Positions 18,256-26,446 of a DNA stretch of 64,000 bases are shown in pieces. This DNA is from UBA1413 sp964567485. Lineage in GTDB: Bacteria; Bacteroidota; Bacteroidia; Bacteroidales; Prolixibacteraceae. How positions within the stretch are numbered: position 1 is the stretch's first letter; each line of letters opens with the position of its first letter. The stretch covers positions 1 to 64,000 of the forward strand of contig CAZMMX010000010.1 in NCBI GenBank assembly GCA_964567485.1, written 5' to 3'. A program made the translations under genes and the position numbers. The notes under the pieces are model-generated. The model was not told the DNA's origin. It saw only the letters and a list, made by a program, of their open reading frames with translations, and made no database searches.

Positions 18256-19605
18256 ATGAGACGAGAGAATGTAATCATCATCGGCGCAGCTGGAAGGGAT
18301 TTTCATAATTTTAATACTTATTTCCGGAATAATCCTGATTTTCAGGTGGTGGCCTTCACTGCCGCTCAAATTCCCGACATCCACGGCCGCAGATATCCTG
18401 CCGACCTTGCAGGGACCCTTTATCCTGAGGGGATTCCCATTTATCACCAGAACCAGTTGAATGAGTTGATTAAAACCCTGGGAGTTGATATATGTGTTTT
18501 TGCGTATAGTGATGTCCGCAACCAATATGTGATGAGGATAGCCGCTCAGGTGAATGCTCTGGGGGCAGAGTTTTTGCTGCTGGGGCCCCGGCAGACCGAG
18601 CTGAGCAGCACTAAACCCGTGATTTCGGTGTGTGCCACCCGCACAGGCTCTGGCAAGAGCCAGACCAGCCGTAAGATAGTCCGGATTCTGATGGAAAAAG
18701 GGCTGAAAGTGGTGGCTGTCAGGCATCCCATGCCCTATGGCGACCTTTCGGTACAAAAGGTGCAGCGATATGCCACACTTCAGGACCTGGTGAAGTATAA
18801 ATGTACCATTGAAGAGATTGAAGAGTACGAACCCCATATTGTCAGGGGCAATGTCATCTATTCGGGGGTGGACTATGAAGCCATACTTCATGCTGCCGAA
18901 AATGATCCCAACGGGTGTGATGTGATTCTATGGGACGGCGGGAACAACGATTTTCCCTTCTACCGGCCTGATCTTTCGATAGTGGTGGCCGATCCCCACC
19001 GTGCAGGAGCGGAAATATCCTATTATCCGAGTGAGATCAACTTGCTCACTGCTGATGTGGTGATCATCAATAAGATAGATACTGCCGATCCTGAATCGGT
19101 GGCTGAAGTGCGGCGGAATATCGAAGCGGTCAATCCCGGAGCCGTGGTCATCGATGCGGTGAGTCCCATTCACGTCGATGATGCTTCACTGATCCGGGGT
19201 AAAAGGGTCCTTGCCGTGGAAGACGGTCCCACCCTGACCCACGGAGAGATGAAAATCGGCGCTGCTATCGTCGCCGCCCGGAAATATGGGGCTGCCGCAC
19301 TGGTCGACCCCAGGCCTTATCTGGCGGGAACCCTGGAAGGGACCTTCCGCACCTATCCCAACATCGGCACCTTGCTGCCTGCCATGGGATACAGCCCTGA
19401 CCAGGTCAAAGACCTCGAAACAACTATTAACAACACCGATTGCGATTCGGTCATCATCGGCACCCCCATCGACCTGAACCGACTGATAAAGATCAATAAA
19501 CCTTCCACCAGAGTTTACTATGACCTCGAAGAGATAGGCCACCCCAAACTGGAAGAGCTCCTCGATGACTTCCTCAAGAAAATGAATCTGACACAAGGGG
19601 CGTGA
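18256..19605 (+). CDS. Cyclic 2,3-diphosphoglycerate synthetase-like GTPase (COG2403 family)
   Basis: The 449-aa protein has a Rossmann-like N-terminal part (ENVIIIGAAGRDFHNFNTYF), then a P-loop (RTGSGKS, residues 129-135), the later NNDFPFYRPDLSIVVADPHR and a G4-like NKID (VVIINKIDTADPES). This layout is that of predicted GTPases related to archaeal cyclic 2,3-diphosphoglycerate synthetase, which closes 2,3-diphosphoglycerate into a ring using ATP. In bacteria the role is not established to my knowledge. The gene starts 66 nt after rodA and is followed after 35 nt by a PfkB-family gene that has its own promoter box. I am fairly sure of the family but not of the reaction. Confidence 0.75.
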   Translation: MRRENVIIIGAAGRDFHNFNTYFRNNPDFQVVAFTAAQIPDIHGRRYPADLAGTLYPEGIPIYHQNQLNELIKTLGVDICVFAYSDVRNQYVMRIAAQVNALGAEFLLLGPRQTELSSTKPVISVCATRTGSGKSQTSRKIVRILMEKGLKVVAVRHPMPYGDLSVQKVQRYATLQDLVKYKCTIEEIEEYEPHIVRGNVIYSGVDYEAILHAAENDPNGCDVILWDGGNNDFPFYRPDLSIVVADPHRAGAEISYYPSEINLLTADVVIINKIDTADPESVAEVRRNIEAVNPGAVVIDAVSPIHVDDASLIRGKRVLAVEDGPTLTHGEMKIGAAIVAARKYGAAALVDPRPYLAGTLEGTFRTYPNIGTLLPAMGYSPDQVKDLETTINNTDCDSVIIGTPIDLNRLIKINKPSTRVYYDLEEIGHPKLEELLDDFLKKMNLTQGA

Positions 19606-19613
19606 TATTTTCT

Positions 19614-19621
19614 TACTTTTG
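19614..19621 (+). promoter_or_regulatory. -7 promoter box before the PfkB-family gene
   Basis: TACTTTTG matches TAnnTTTG exactly and lies in the 35-nt gap between the GTPase gene and the PfkB-like gene, about 20 nt before its ATG. It suggests the kinase-like gene can be transcribed separately. Confidence 0.5.
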
Positions 19622-19640
19622 TACCGGTATATGACCGGTT

Positions 19641-20549
19641 ATGCAAAAGAAAATAGTCGCATTTGGGGAATTGGTGTGGGACGTCTTTCAGGACGGCAGG
19701 AAAATGGGAGGTGCTCCCGTTAATCTGGTATACCGTGTCAACACCCTCGGAAACCAGGGAATTCTGGTGTCGCGGGTCGGAAACGACCAGGACGGGGAGG
19801 AGGCCTTGAAAATGCTCACTAAACTGGTCATCACACGTGAATATGTCCAGACCGATCCCCAATTTGCTACGGGAATGGCGATGGTGAAGGTGGGCAGTGA
19901 AGGAAGACCCGATTATGTCATTGCCTCTGACCTGGCCTTTGACCACATTATAATGACCCCTGATATCCTTACCCTGGCGGGTGAAGCTGACTGTATCTGC
20001 TTTGGCACCCTGGTGCAGCGGGCGCCCATTTCCCGGAATACACTCAGGGAACTGCTCGATGCTGCCCCTGGAGCCCTCAAATATCTCGACCTGAAACTCC
20101 GGAAAAACTGCTTTACCCCGGAAGTGATCAGAGAAAGCCTCAGAATGGCCCATATTCTCAGGGTTAAGGAGAATGAACTGTACCAGTTGAAGAATCTTCT
20201 GGGTCTTTTTGAGTTTGAGTCAAGGGCCCTGGCCCAGGAACTGGCCAGTGAGTATAACCTGGAAGTCGTGCTGGTGACCCGCAGTAAGTCAGGAGCCTTT
20301 GGCGTGGACAACCAGGGCCGTTATTTCGAAGACCGGGGATATGTTATTGACCTTCTCGACACGGTGGGGTCGGGAGCTGCCTTTTCCGCAGGTTTTCTTC
20401 ATCTCTACCTCGAAGAGAGAAACCCGGAGGATGCCCTCAGGTTCGGCAATGCCGCTGGGGCCCTGACGGCCGAAACCCATGGCGCTACCATTCCCATCTC
20501 CCGTAAGCAAATCACCGAACTTATCCGCACCGGAAAGCGGCGAAACTGA
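19641..20549 (+). CDS. PfkB-family sugar kinase homologue, catalytic Asp replaced by Ala
   Basis: The 302-aa protein resembles fructokinase-type PfkB proteins. The N-terminal substrate motif reads FGELVWDVF then GGAPVNLVYRVNTLG. The middle segment HILRVKENELYQL matches the conserved K-x-NE region, and VVLVTRSKSGAFGV precedes the signature. The signature normally reads DTxGAGDxF, with the Asp acting as the base. Here it reads DTVGSGAAF (residues 240-248), so the catalytic Asp is Ala246. The codons (gga gct gcc ttt) are unambiguous in this sequence. The protein may be a catalytically dead regulatory homologue or have altered chemistry. The gene follows the cyclic-diphosphoglycerate-synthetase-like GTPase. 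Confidence 0.85.
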   Translation: MQKKIVAFGELVWDVFQDGRKMGGAPVNLVYRVNTLGNQGILVSRVGNDQDGEEALKMLTKLVITREYVQTDPQFATGMAMVKVGSEGRPDYVIASDLAFDHIIMTPDILTLAGEADCICFGTLVQRAPISRNTLRELLDAAPGALKYLDLKLRKNCFTPEVIRESLRMAHILRVKENELYQLKNLLGLFEFESRALAQELASEYNLEVVLVTRSKSGAFGVDNQGRYFEDRGYVIDLLDTVGSGAAFSAGFLHLYLEERNPEDALRFGNAAGALTAETHGATIPISRKQITELIRTGKRRN

Positions 20550-20612
20550 CCGCCCAAAAAGGTTGCATTTTTCAGGGTATTTTCAAACATGCCGGCAGGG
20601 GTAACCTCACCA

Positions 20613-20643
20613 GGGTTTTTTCAGTTTAACCTGTAAAAAACCC
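20613..20643 (+). promoter_or_regulatory. Hairpin immediately upstream of the DUF1338 start codon
   Basis: The arms gggtttttt (20613-20621) and aaaaaaccc (20635-20643) are perfectly complementary, with an inner CAG/CTG pairing. The stem ends 3 nt before the ATG at 20647 and would cover the ribosome-binding region. It could act as an attenuator or translational control element, or mark the end of the upstream transcript. Confidence 0.35.
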
Positions 20644-20646
20644 TTT

Positions 20647-21570
20647 ATGAAGACTTCTGCAAGTGAACTGACAGGGACGCTGCTCTCCAGTCTCTGGGAG
20701 GGTTACCTTCGCAGGGTGCCCTATGCCCGGAAATATCAGGAAATGGTCGCAGCCCGTGGCGGTCGGCTGGTCATTGACCATTTGGCATTCAGGACATTAA
20801 ACATCGCTACGGGGGAACAGCCGGCGGGCATAGAGGCCTTGTCACATCTCCTTTTACATTTGGGATACCATGTTGCTGGCAGCTACCGCTTTGATCACCA
20901 AAAGCTTACAGCAATTCATTTCGAACATGAGGATGAGCAGTACCCCCGTTTTTTCGTGAGTCAGCTGGAAGTGGCAGAGTTGCCGGTGTGGACCCGCGAT
21001 CTCATCCATGAGGCTGTCGTGGATACCCCCTATCTCCTTTCCGATGTGGCGATAGAACTCATGAACTGTTTGGGATTGGATGGAACCGTGAATGAGGAGG
21101 CCGGAGAGATTTTAGCCGCGGAGTTGACCGGCTATTTCCGCAGGCCCTGGCCCATGATCTCCCGGGAGGCTATGTTGCGGATCAATGATGTCTCCCAATA
21201 TGCTGCCTGGGTATTGCTGCATGGTAACGCCGTCAATCATTTTGCGGCTGCCATTCATGCCCAGAATGTGGCGGAATGGCCGGGGATTGCCGAAACCTGC
21301 CAGGCACTCGCACATGCCGGCATTCCCATGAAAGAAGAGATCGAGGGAGAAGAAGGGAGTGTCCTGCGGCAGACCGCAACCCTCCCAGTGGTAGAAAACT
21401 ACCTGTTCCCCGGTGCCTCGGGCGATGAGGAGATGGAGTGGACCTATGCCTATTTTGAGCTGACAGAACGGGGATTCACAGGAAGCGGCAGCGACAGGAA
21501 GCTCTTCCCGGGATTCATTACGGGGCAGGCCAGCCAACTTTTCAAAATGACCAGGACCAGGGTAAATTAA
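20647..21570 (+). CDS. DUF1338 family protein (2-oxoadipate dioxygenase/decarboxylase-like)
   Basis: The 307-aa protein has features of the DUF1338 fold: VIDHLAFRTLNIA near the N-terminus with a metal-ligand His, then LLLHLGYHVAGSYRFDHQKL, FFVSQLEVAELP and later NHFAAAIH. Family members include the iron enzyme HglS, which converts 2-oxoadipate to 2-hydroxyglutarate in lysine catabolism; others are uncharacterised. Nothing nearby clearly belongs to lysine breakdown, so the substrate is uncertain. A strong hairpin lies just before the start codon and no Shine-Dalgarno site is evident. Confidence 0.8.
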   Translation: MKTSASELTGTLLSSLWEGYLRRVPYARKYQEMVAARGGRLVIDHLAFRTLNIATGEQPAGIEALSHLLLHLGYHVAGSYRFDHQKLTAIHFEHEDEQYPRFFVSQLEVAELPVWTRDLIHEAVVDTPYLLSDVAIELMNCLGLDGTVNEEAGEILAAELTGYFRRPWPMISREAMLRINDVSQYAAWVLLHGNAVNHFAAAIHAQNVAEWPGIAETCQALAHAGIPMKEEIEGEEGSVLRQTATLPVVENYLFPGASGDEEMEWTYAYFELTERGFTGSGSDRKLFPGFITGQASQLFKMTRTRVN

Positions 21571-21639
21571 CAGGCCCCGATGATGAGATTTTGTGCAAAA
21601 TTCAGACCTTCGCAGAACTCATCACTATCTTAAGGACCT

Positions 21640-22980
21640 ATGACTCTGAAAAGGCACAATTTTCCGTTAACACCGCAGGAAAGAGAAAAGGGGTGCAGCT
21701 TATGGTGCGCTTATGGGAGGCTTTTATTTATGCTGCCGGGCATCCTGTTGCTGATGACCTCCTGTATGACCGCAAGGCGTGGTTTTATCGGGGATACTAC
21801 GGCGTGGGAGGAACGGATTTCCCGCGATGGGGGGCCTTCAGATTCTCTGATCAGGGAGGTTTCCCGGGTCAGCGCATCGCTGACCCGGGAAACCCGACGG
21901 CTGAGCCGTCAATTTCCGGCAGGCTATGCAGGTCTCTTTACGGCGGCAGCCATGAACGGCCTGTTCGCTAATCTGCAACAGCAAATGCGCTGCGATTCCA
22001 TACTCCAGGCTACCGTCAGAACAGACCAGGATCCCCGCGCTGTGGCCTCGCTGCTCACCTCGGCAGGCCGCTATCATCAGATTTTCAGCCCTAACCCCCG
22101 CCTGCGGCGAATGATTAACAGAGGTAACATGGCTTATGGCATCCCACGGGGAATTCTTGCTAAAACCCACCGTTACCTGCTCTCCCCACAGGTGCGGAAA
22201 AAGGGAAACCCCTGGCTTCCCGACTCCCTGCCTCTTCCGGCATCACTATGGGCCCTCACCAGCTATGCCTTATGCAGGGATGGTGACCGGATCAACGAGG
22301 CCGGATACGTTATCGTCAACTGGGCCAGCGGTCTCTTCGGGAATTCCGTGGGGCTCCTGAATCCTGACATTCACAGGCCCCGGGAACAGCAACTCCTTGA
22401 TAAATACCTTCAGCCCCTGGATATCCTGGTGGTCAAATCACCCACCCACCTTACCGACAAGTTCATTCCCGGGTTTTTCGGCCACGCCGCCATTTATACC
22501 GGGAAAAGGGAGGATCTGGAAATTGCAGGATGGTGGTGGCTTCCCCAGGTGGTCCACCACCATGGATCCGCCATCGTCGGGGGATCGTTCGCGGAAGCCC
22601 TCCGCCGTGGCGTCAGACTCTCCACCATTGAAGAGTTTACCGACGGCGACTACTTTCTCATTCTCCGGGTTACCGGACTAGACGAAAAATCGAAAAAAGA
22701 GGTGGTGGAGAGAATTTTCCGTTACCTCACCCAAAAATACGATTTCAACTTCGATGTGCAGTCACCCGACAGGCTCTACTGTACTGAGCTGATCTTCCTG
22801 GCTTTTGACACGATCAGGTGGAAGTCCCACCACATGTGGGAACGGGAGACCATATCCCCTGACGAACTGGTGCTTACAGCCCTGGAAAACCAACAGATCG
22901 TTCCCGTGGTGCTGATTGGTCCCGGTGTGGAAGAACCTTTCCCCGGCGGGGAGATGATCAGATCATTGCTGGAAAAATAA
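21640..22980 (+). CDS. Papain-like YiiX/YebB-type (peptidase C92) lipoprotein
   Basis: The 446-aa product carries a lipoprotein signal (LPGILLLMTSC). The C-terminal half shows the permuted NlpC/P60-like (C92) arrangement: the His in FFGHAAIYTGKRED first, then the Cys in LYCTELIFLAFD. Such proteins are thought to cleave amide or ester bonds in the envelope; no substrate is known. The N-terminal half (about 45-250) is not recognised. The start is uncertain: the ATG at 21640 gives a long N-region, while the ATG at 21730 follows gggagg but leaves only 11 residues before the Cys. The coding sequence contains a 17-bp perfect inverted repeat (21858-21894). Confidence 0.72.
   Translation: MTLKRHNFPLTPQEREKGCSLWCAYGRLLFMLPGILLLMTSCMTARRGFIGDTTAWEERISRDGGPSDSLIREVSRVSASLTRETRRLSRQFPAGYAGLFTAAAMNGLFANLQQQMRCDSILQATVRTDQDPRAVASLLTSAGRYHQIFSPNPRLRRMINRGNMAYGIPRGILAKTHRYLLSPQVRKKGNPWLPDSLPLPASLWALTSYALCRDGDRINEAGYVIVNWASGLFGNSVGLLNPDIHRPREQQLLDKYLQPLDILVVKSPTHLTDKFIPGFFGHAAIYTGKREDLEIAGWWWLPQVVHHHGSAIVGGSFAEALRRGVRLSTIEEFTDGDYFLILRVTGLDEKSKKEVVERIFRYLTQKYDFNFDVQSPDRLYCTELIFLAFDTIRWKSHHMWERETISPDELVLTALENQQIVPVVLIGPGVEEPFPGGEMIRSLLEK
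21858..21910. repeat. Perfect 17-bp inverted repeat followed by a second small hairpin, inside a gene
   Basis: The arm ggtttcccgggtcagcg (21858-21874) and its exact reverse complement (21878-21894) are separated by only 3 nt. A second perfect 7-bp stem, gacggct / agccgtc with a 1-nt loop, follows at 21896-21910. Both lie in the coding region of the C92-like lipoprotein and encode an Arg/Ser-rich stretch. Confidence 0.95.
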
Positions 22981-23047
22981 CCTGCATTCACCACCCAAAG
23001 GGGTGCAAAACCTTCTCCGCCGTAATGAAAACTCCGGTCTTAATGGT

Positions 23048-23977
23048 CTAGGGTGTTGGCTTCGTCTTTCTTTCCAGCCGGAGGAGGCGTGCCTGGGCGA
23101 GGGTCATGACCAGCACCCCCGCTACGGTGAGCAGCCCTCCCCATAGCTGATGGGGCAGGGGAAGGGTGCCGAAATAGAGCCATGCCCCAATAAGGACCAC
23201 GATTCCTTTCAGGCTCTGGACAATCGACGAGCGGCTGGCTTCCATGAATTTAAAGGAGTAGTAAATCATCAGCACACCCATGAAAGGTCCCAGGAAGGAG
23301 CCTACGACGATGTTAAACATGGCTGTGGAGGGGATAGCCATGGGTTTTCGGAAAACCACCATGAGGATGGCGCTGAAGACAAAGAGCCATACCGTATGGT
23401 TCAGGGTGATCAGTTCCGGAGAGAGTTTTTTGATATTTACCTTTCCGATCAGGGAAGCAGAGGAGGCCATGAAGGCATTGAAGAGCACCACCAGTGTTCC
23501 GGGGATGAACATGTTTTTAAGGCTGGAACCCCCGGTGTAGCTGATGATAAAGGCTCCTGCCAGGGCCAGCAAAACCCCCAGGGACTCCAGCCAGGTAAAC
23601 CTCTCCTTCAGCAGGATCACCCCTCCCAGGGTGAGGATCACGGGATAAAGGTTTCCCAGGAAAGAGGTGACGGCTGGGTCGGGAATGATGTGGATGGAAA
23701 GATAAAATGAGGAATTGGTGAGTATTTCCAGAAACCCCAGGAGTATGAGGATCTTCAGCTGGGGGAGCCTGAGGTGCTTCAGCTGCTTGAGTTGTCCCCG
23801 TCGCGCCGACCATACGCCATTCAGAACCATGGCGATCAGAAACCAGTAAAAGCCGAACTGGATGAGGTGAACCTCATTTAATGCGGCTTTACTGAAGATG
23901 TAGACGTTGGAAAACGATACCGTTGCCAGGAAGGCGAACAAATATCCCTTGTATTGGTCAGATTTCATCGATATCAC
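23048..23977 (-). CDS. EamA-family (DMT superfamily) transporter
   Basis: The 309-aa inner-membrane protein has about ten helices in two EamA repeats (residues about 10-145 and 160-295), with Gly/Pro patterns such as PAVTSFLGNLYPVILTLGG and ending in a short basic tail. Family members export metabolites or amino acids; the substrate is unknown. The GTG at 23977 overlaps the pgi stop (GTGA). An ATG at 23968 (MKSDQYKGYLF) is an equally reasonable start giving 306 aa. It is the last gene of the lysS-gpsA-pgi group. Confidence 0.85.
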   Translation of the reverse strand: MISMKSDQYKGYLFAFLATVSFSNVYIFSKAALNEVHLIQFGFYWFLIAMVLNGVWSARRGQLKQLKHLRLPQLKILILLGFLEILTNSSFYLSIHIIPDPAVTSFLGNLYPVILTLGGVILLKERFTWLESLGVLLALAGAFIISYTGGSSLKNMFIPGTLVVLFNAFMASSASLIGKVNIKKLSPELITLNHTVWLFVFSAILMVVFRKPMAIPSTAMFNIVVGSFLGPFMGVLMIYYSFKFMEASRSSIVQSLKGIVVLIGAWLYFGTLPLPHQLWGGLLTVAGVLVMTLAQARLLRLERKTKPTP

Positions 23978-25326
23978 TGTTCTCCGAGTCTTGCCCTGAT
24001 CGCTTTGGTCTGCTCCTCAAATCCCGGTTTTCCGAGCAGGGCGAACATGTTTTTCTTGTAGGCTTCTACGCCCGGCTGGTCGAAGGGATTGACCTTCAGG
24101 GTATATCCGCTTATGCCGCAGGCGAGTTCGAAGAAATAGATCAGCTGTCCCAGGTAATATTCATTAAGGCGGGGAATCTCAATGAGAATATTGGGTACCC
24201 CACCGTCGACATGGGCCAGTGCAGTCCCCAGTTCTGCCATTTTATTCACCTCGTCGACTCTTTTCCCGGCAAGGAAGTTGAGCCCGTCGAGGTTATCATT
24301 GTCGGTGGGGATCACCACCGTCCGGTCGGGTGATTTCACCGAGATCACCGTCTCAAAGAGTTTTCTTTCTCCCTCCTGGATATACTGGCCCATGGAGTGA
24401 AGGTCAGAGGTGAAATCGACGCTGGCGGGGAAGATCCCTTTCCCTTCCTTGCCTTCGCTTTCGCCGAACAGTTGTTTCCACCACTCGCTGAAATAGTGGA
24501 GTTTGGGGTTAAAATTGACCATAATTTCGATGCTGCGGCCCCTGCGGTAGAGGATGTTGCGGACGGCGGCGTACTGTGCCGGGAGGTTTTGGCTGAAGGG
24601 GATGGCCGGCCCTGACATTCTGGCTATGTCGGCAGCACCTTTCACCAACATCCTGATGTCGAACCCGGCCACGGCAATGGCGACCAGTCCGACCGGGGTG
24701 AGTACCGAATAGCGGCCCCCCACATCGTCGGGAATGACAAAGGTCCTGTAGCCTTCCGACTGCGCCAGCTGGCGCAGGGCACCCCGCGAGGCGTCGGTCA
24801 CGGCAATGATTCTCTCCCGGGCTTCCGGTTTGCCATATTTCTCTTCGATATCCTGCTTCAGCAGCCTGAAGGCAAGAGCGGGTTCTGTGGTAGTGCCTGA
24901 CTTGGAGATGACCATCAGGGCATATTCTTTGTTTTTCAGGAGTTCGCGCAATTCGTCAAGATAGTCCTCCCCGATGTTCTGTCCGGCATATAGAACCAGA
25001 GGAGCCTTCTGCGGCTTCAGGGTGGCAAAATTGTCGCTAAGGGCATCGATGACGGCACGGGCCCCGAGGTATGAACCCCCAATGCCGATCACGACCAGCA
25101 GATCAATTTTTTTCGCCCTGAGGACAAGGGCCGTCTCTTCCATCTCAGAGAGCAAAGGATCTGTGATCTCACCGGGAAGTGTCACCCACCCCAGAAAATC
25201 ATTTCCCTTTCCTGTTTTCTCCCATAGAGACTTGTTGTGCATTTCCATATCATCGGAGAGCGCTTCAATACACCCCCTGTCAATGAAGCCTAATGTCCTT
25301 GAATAATTGAGCGTGATGTTTTCCAT
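23974..25326 (-). CDS. pgi: Glucose-6-phosphate isomerase
   Basis: The 450-aa enzyme interconverts glucose-6-phosphate and fructose-6-phosphate. Visible motifs are VVIGIGGSYLGARAVIDAL, MVISKSGTTTEPALAFRLL, DDVGGRYSVLTPVGL and the C-terminal NPFDQPGVEAYKKNMF. It is of the short bacterial type of about 450 aa rather than the 550-aa enterobacterial type. It lies 7 nt downstream of gpsA and overlaps the transporter gene by four bases. The order lysS-gpsA-pgi is common in Bacteroidetes. Confidence 0.96.
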   Translation of the reverse strand: MENITLNYSRTLGFIDRGCIEALSDDMEMHNKSLWEKTGKGNDFLGWVTLPGEITDPLLSEMEETALVLRAKKIDLLVVIGIGGSYLGARAVIDALSDNFATLKPQKAPLVLYAGQNIGEDYLDELRELLKNKEYALMVISKSGTTTEPALAFRLLKQDIEEKYGKPEARERIIAVTDASRGALRQLAQSEGYRTFVIPDDVGGRYSVLTPVGLVAIAVAGFDIRMLVKGAADIARMSGPAIPFSQNLPAQYAAVRNILYRRGRSIEIMVNFNPKLHYFSEWWKQLFGESEGKEGKGIFPASVDFTSDLHSMGQYIQEGERKLFETVISVKSPDRTVVIPTDNDNLDGLNFLAGKRVDEVNKMAELGTALAHVDGGVPNILIEIPRLNEYYLGQLIYFFELACGISGYTLKVNPFDQPGVEAYKKNMFALLGKPGFEEQTKAIRARLGEQ

Positions 25327-25333
25327 GACTGTA

Positions 25334-26326
25334 TTATGTTAATTTTTCAGTGAGCTTTAAGATCTCCTTGCGCGGGGAGCGCCCGCCGTAAAGGATTTGG
25401 TAGACCGCCTCGCAGATGGGCATGTCGACCTTGTATTTTTCGTTGATTTCCCTGATGATTTTTACCGAGTAGTACCCTTCGGCTACCATGTGCATTTCGA
25501 GCTGGGCGGTTCTCACGGAGTACCCGTTCCCTATCATGTTCCCGAAGGTGCGGTTACGGCTGAACTGGCTGTAGGCGGTGACCAGGAGGTCGCCCAGATA
25601 TACGGAACTTTTAATGTCGCGGCTGATGGGGTGGACGGTATCGACAAACCGCTTGATCTCCTGAATGGCGTTGCTGATGAGCACCGCCTGGAAGTTATCC
25701 CCATACCTCAGTCCGTGAACGATGCCAGCAGCAATGGCGATGATGTTTTTGATCACCGAGCTGTATTCGGTTCCCCAAATATCGTCGATGGTATTGGTTT
25801 TGATATAGCTGCACTGAAGAAGCGAGGCAAACTCCCTGCCCCGGTCTTCATCGCCGCAGGCGACCGTCAGATAGGAGAGTTTTTCCAGAGCCACCTCTTC
25901 GGCATGGCAGGGACCTGCCAGCACACCAATGGAGGTATAGGGGAGCTGGTACTTTTTATGCAGGAATTCCCCGACCACGACATTCTCGACAGGGACCAGA
26001 CCTTTGACCCCTGACACCACGAATTTGCCTGATAGACTGACGGTCAGCTGTGCCAGGGTTTCACAGAGAAAGGCCGATGGAATGACCACCACCAGGGTGT
26101 CACAGGCTGCTGCCACCTCATTGATGTCAGACGAGAAAACGATCCTGTCGGTATCGAATTCCACACCCCGCAGATACCCCGGGTTGTTTTTGTATTGCCT
26201 GAAGAGTTCTATGGTCTCTTCACTGCGTATAAACCAGTGTAAGGAAGGAAGATTCTCCAGAAGGATCTTGGAAATGGCTGTCGCCCAGCTCCCGCTTCCG
26301 ATAACACCTACTTTTCCGTTTTTCAA
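25334..26326 (-). CDS. gpsA: NAD(P)+-dependent glycerol-3-phosphate dehydrogenase
   Basis: The 330-aa enzyme makes sn-glycerol-3-phosphate from dihydroxyacetone phosphate for phospholipid synthesis. The nucleotide-binding GSGSWATAISKIL is at the N-terminus. The substrate region has SGVKGL, VLAGPCHAEEVALEK and the catalytic-Lys segment SVIKNIIAIAAGIVHGLRYG. Length is normal. It lies between lysS (about 120 nt upstream) and pgi, linking glycolytic flux to lipid synthesis. Confidence 0.95.
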   Translation of the reverse strand: MKNGKVGVIGSGSWATAISKILLENLPSLHWFIRSEETIELFRQYKNNPGYLRGVEFDTDRIVFSSDINEVAAACDTLVVVIPSAFLCETLAQLTVSLSGKFVVSGVKGLVPVENVVVGEFLHKKYQLPYTSIGVLAGPCHAEEVALEKLSYLTVACGDEDRGREFASLLQCSYIKTNTIDDIWGTEYSSVIKNIIAIAAGIVHGLRYGDNFQAVLISNAIQEIKRFVDTVHPISRDIKSSVYLGDLLVTAYSQFSRNRTFGNMIGNGYSVRTAQLEMHMVAEGYYSVKIIREINEKYKVDMPICEAVYQILYGGRSPRKEILKLTEKLT

Positions 26327-26446
26327 AATTTCCGTTTTAGATCATTCACCCCATAGTTACAAAGTTACACACTTTTCAGGCACCTCACGGAACCCATCCT
26401 GGATATTTCAGGGCCAGGCCCGGGGAGGAGCGCCGGTTTTCAGGGG

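Noticed and set aside
20561..20576. TGCAACCTTTTT on the minus strand resembling the ECF -35-like block
   Set aside because: No minus-strand gene lies downstream in a suitable position and the TTTT[AC]ATC block is absent at the right spacing.
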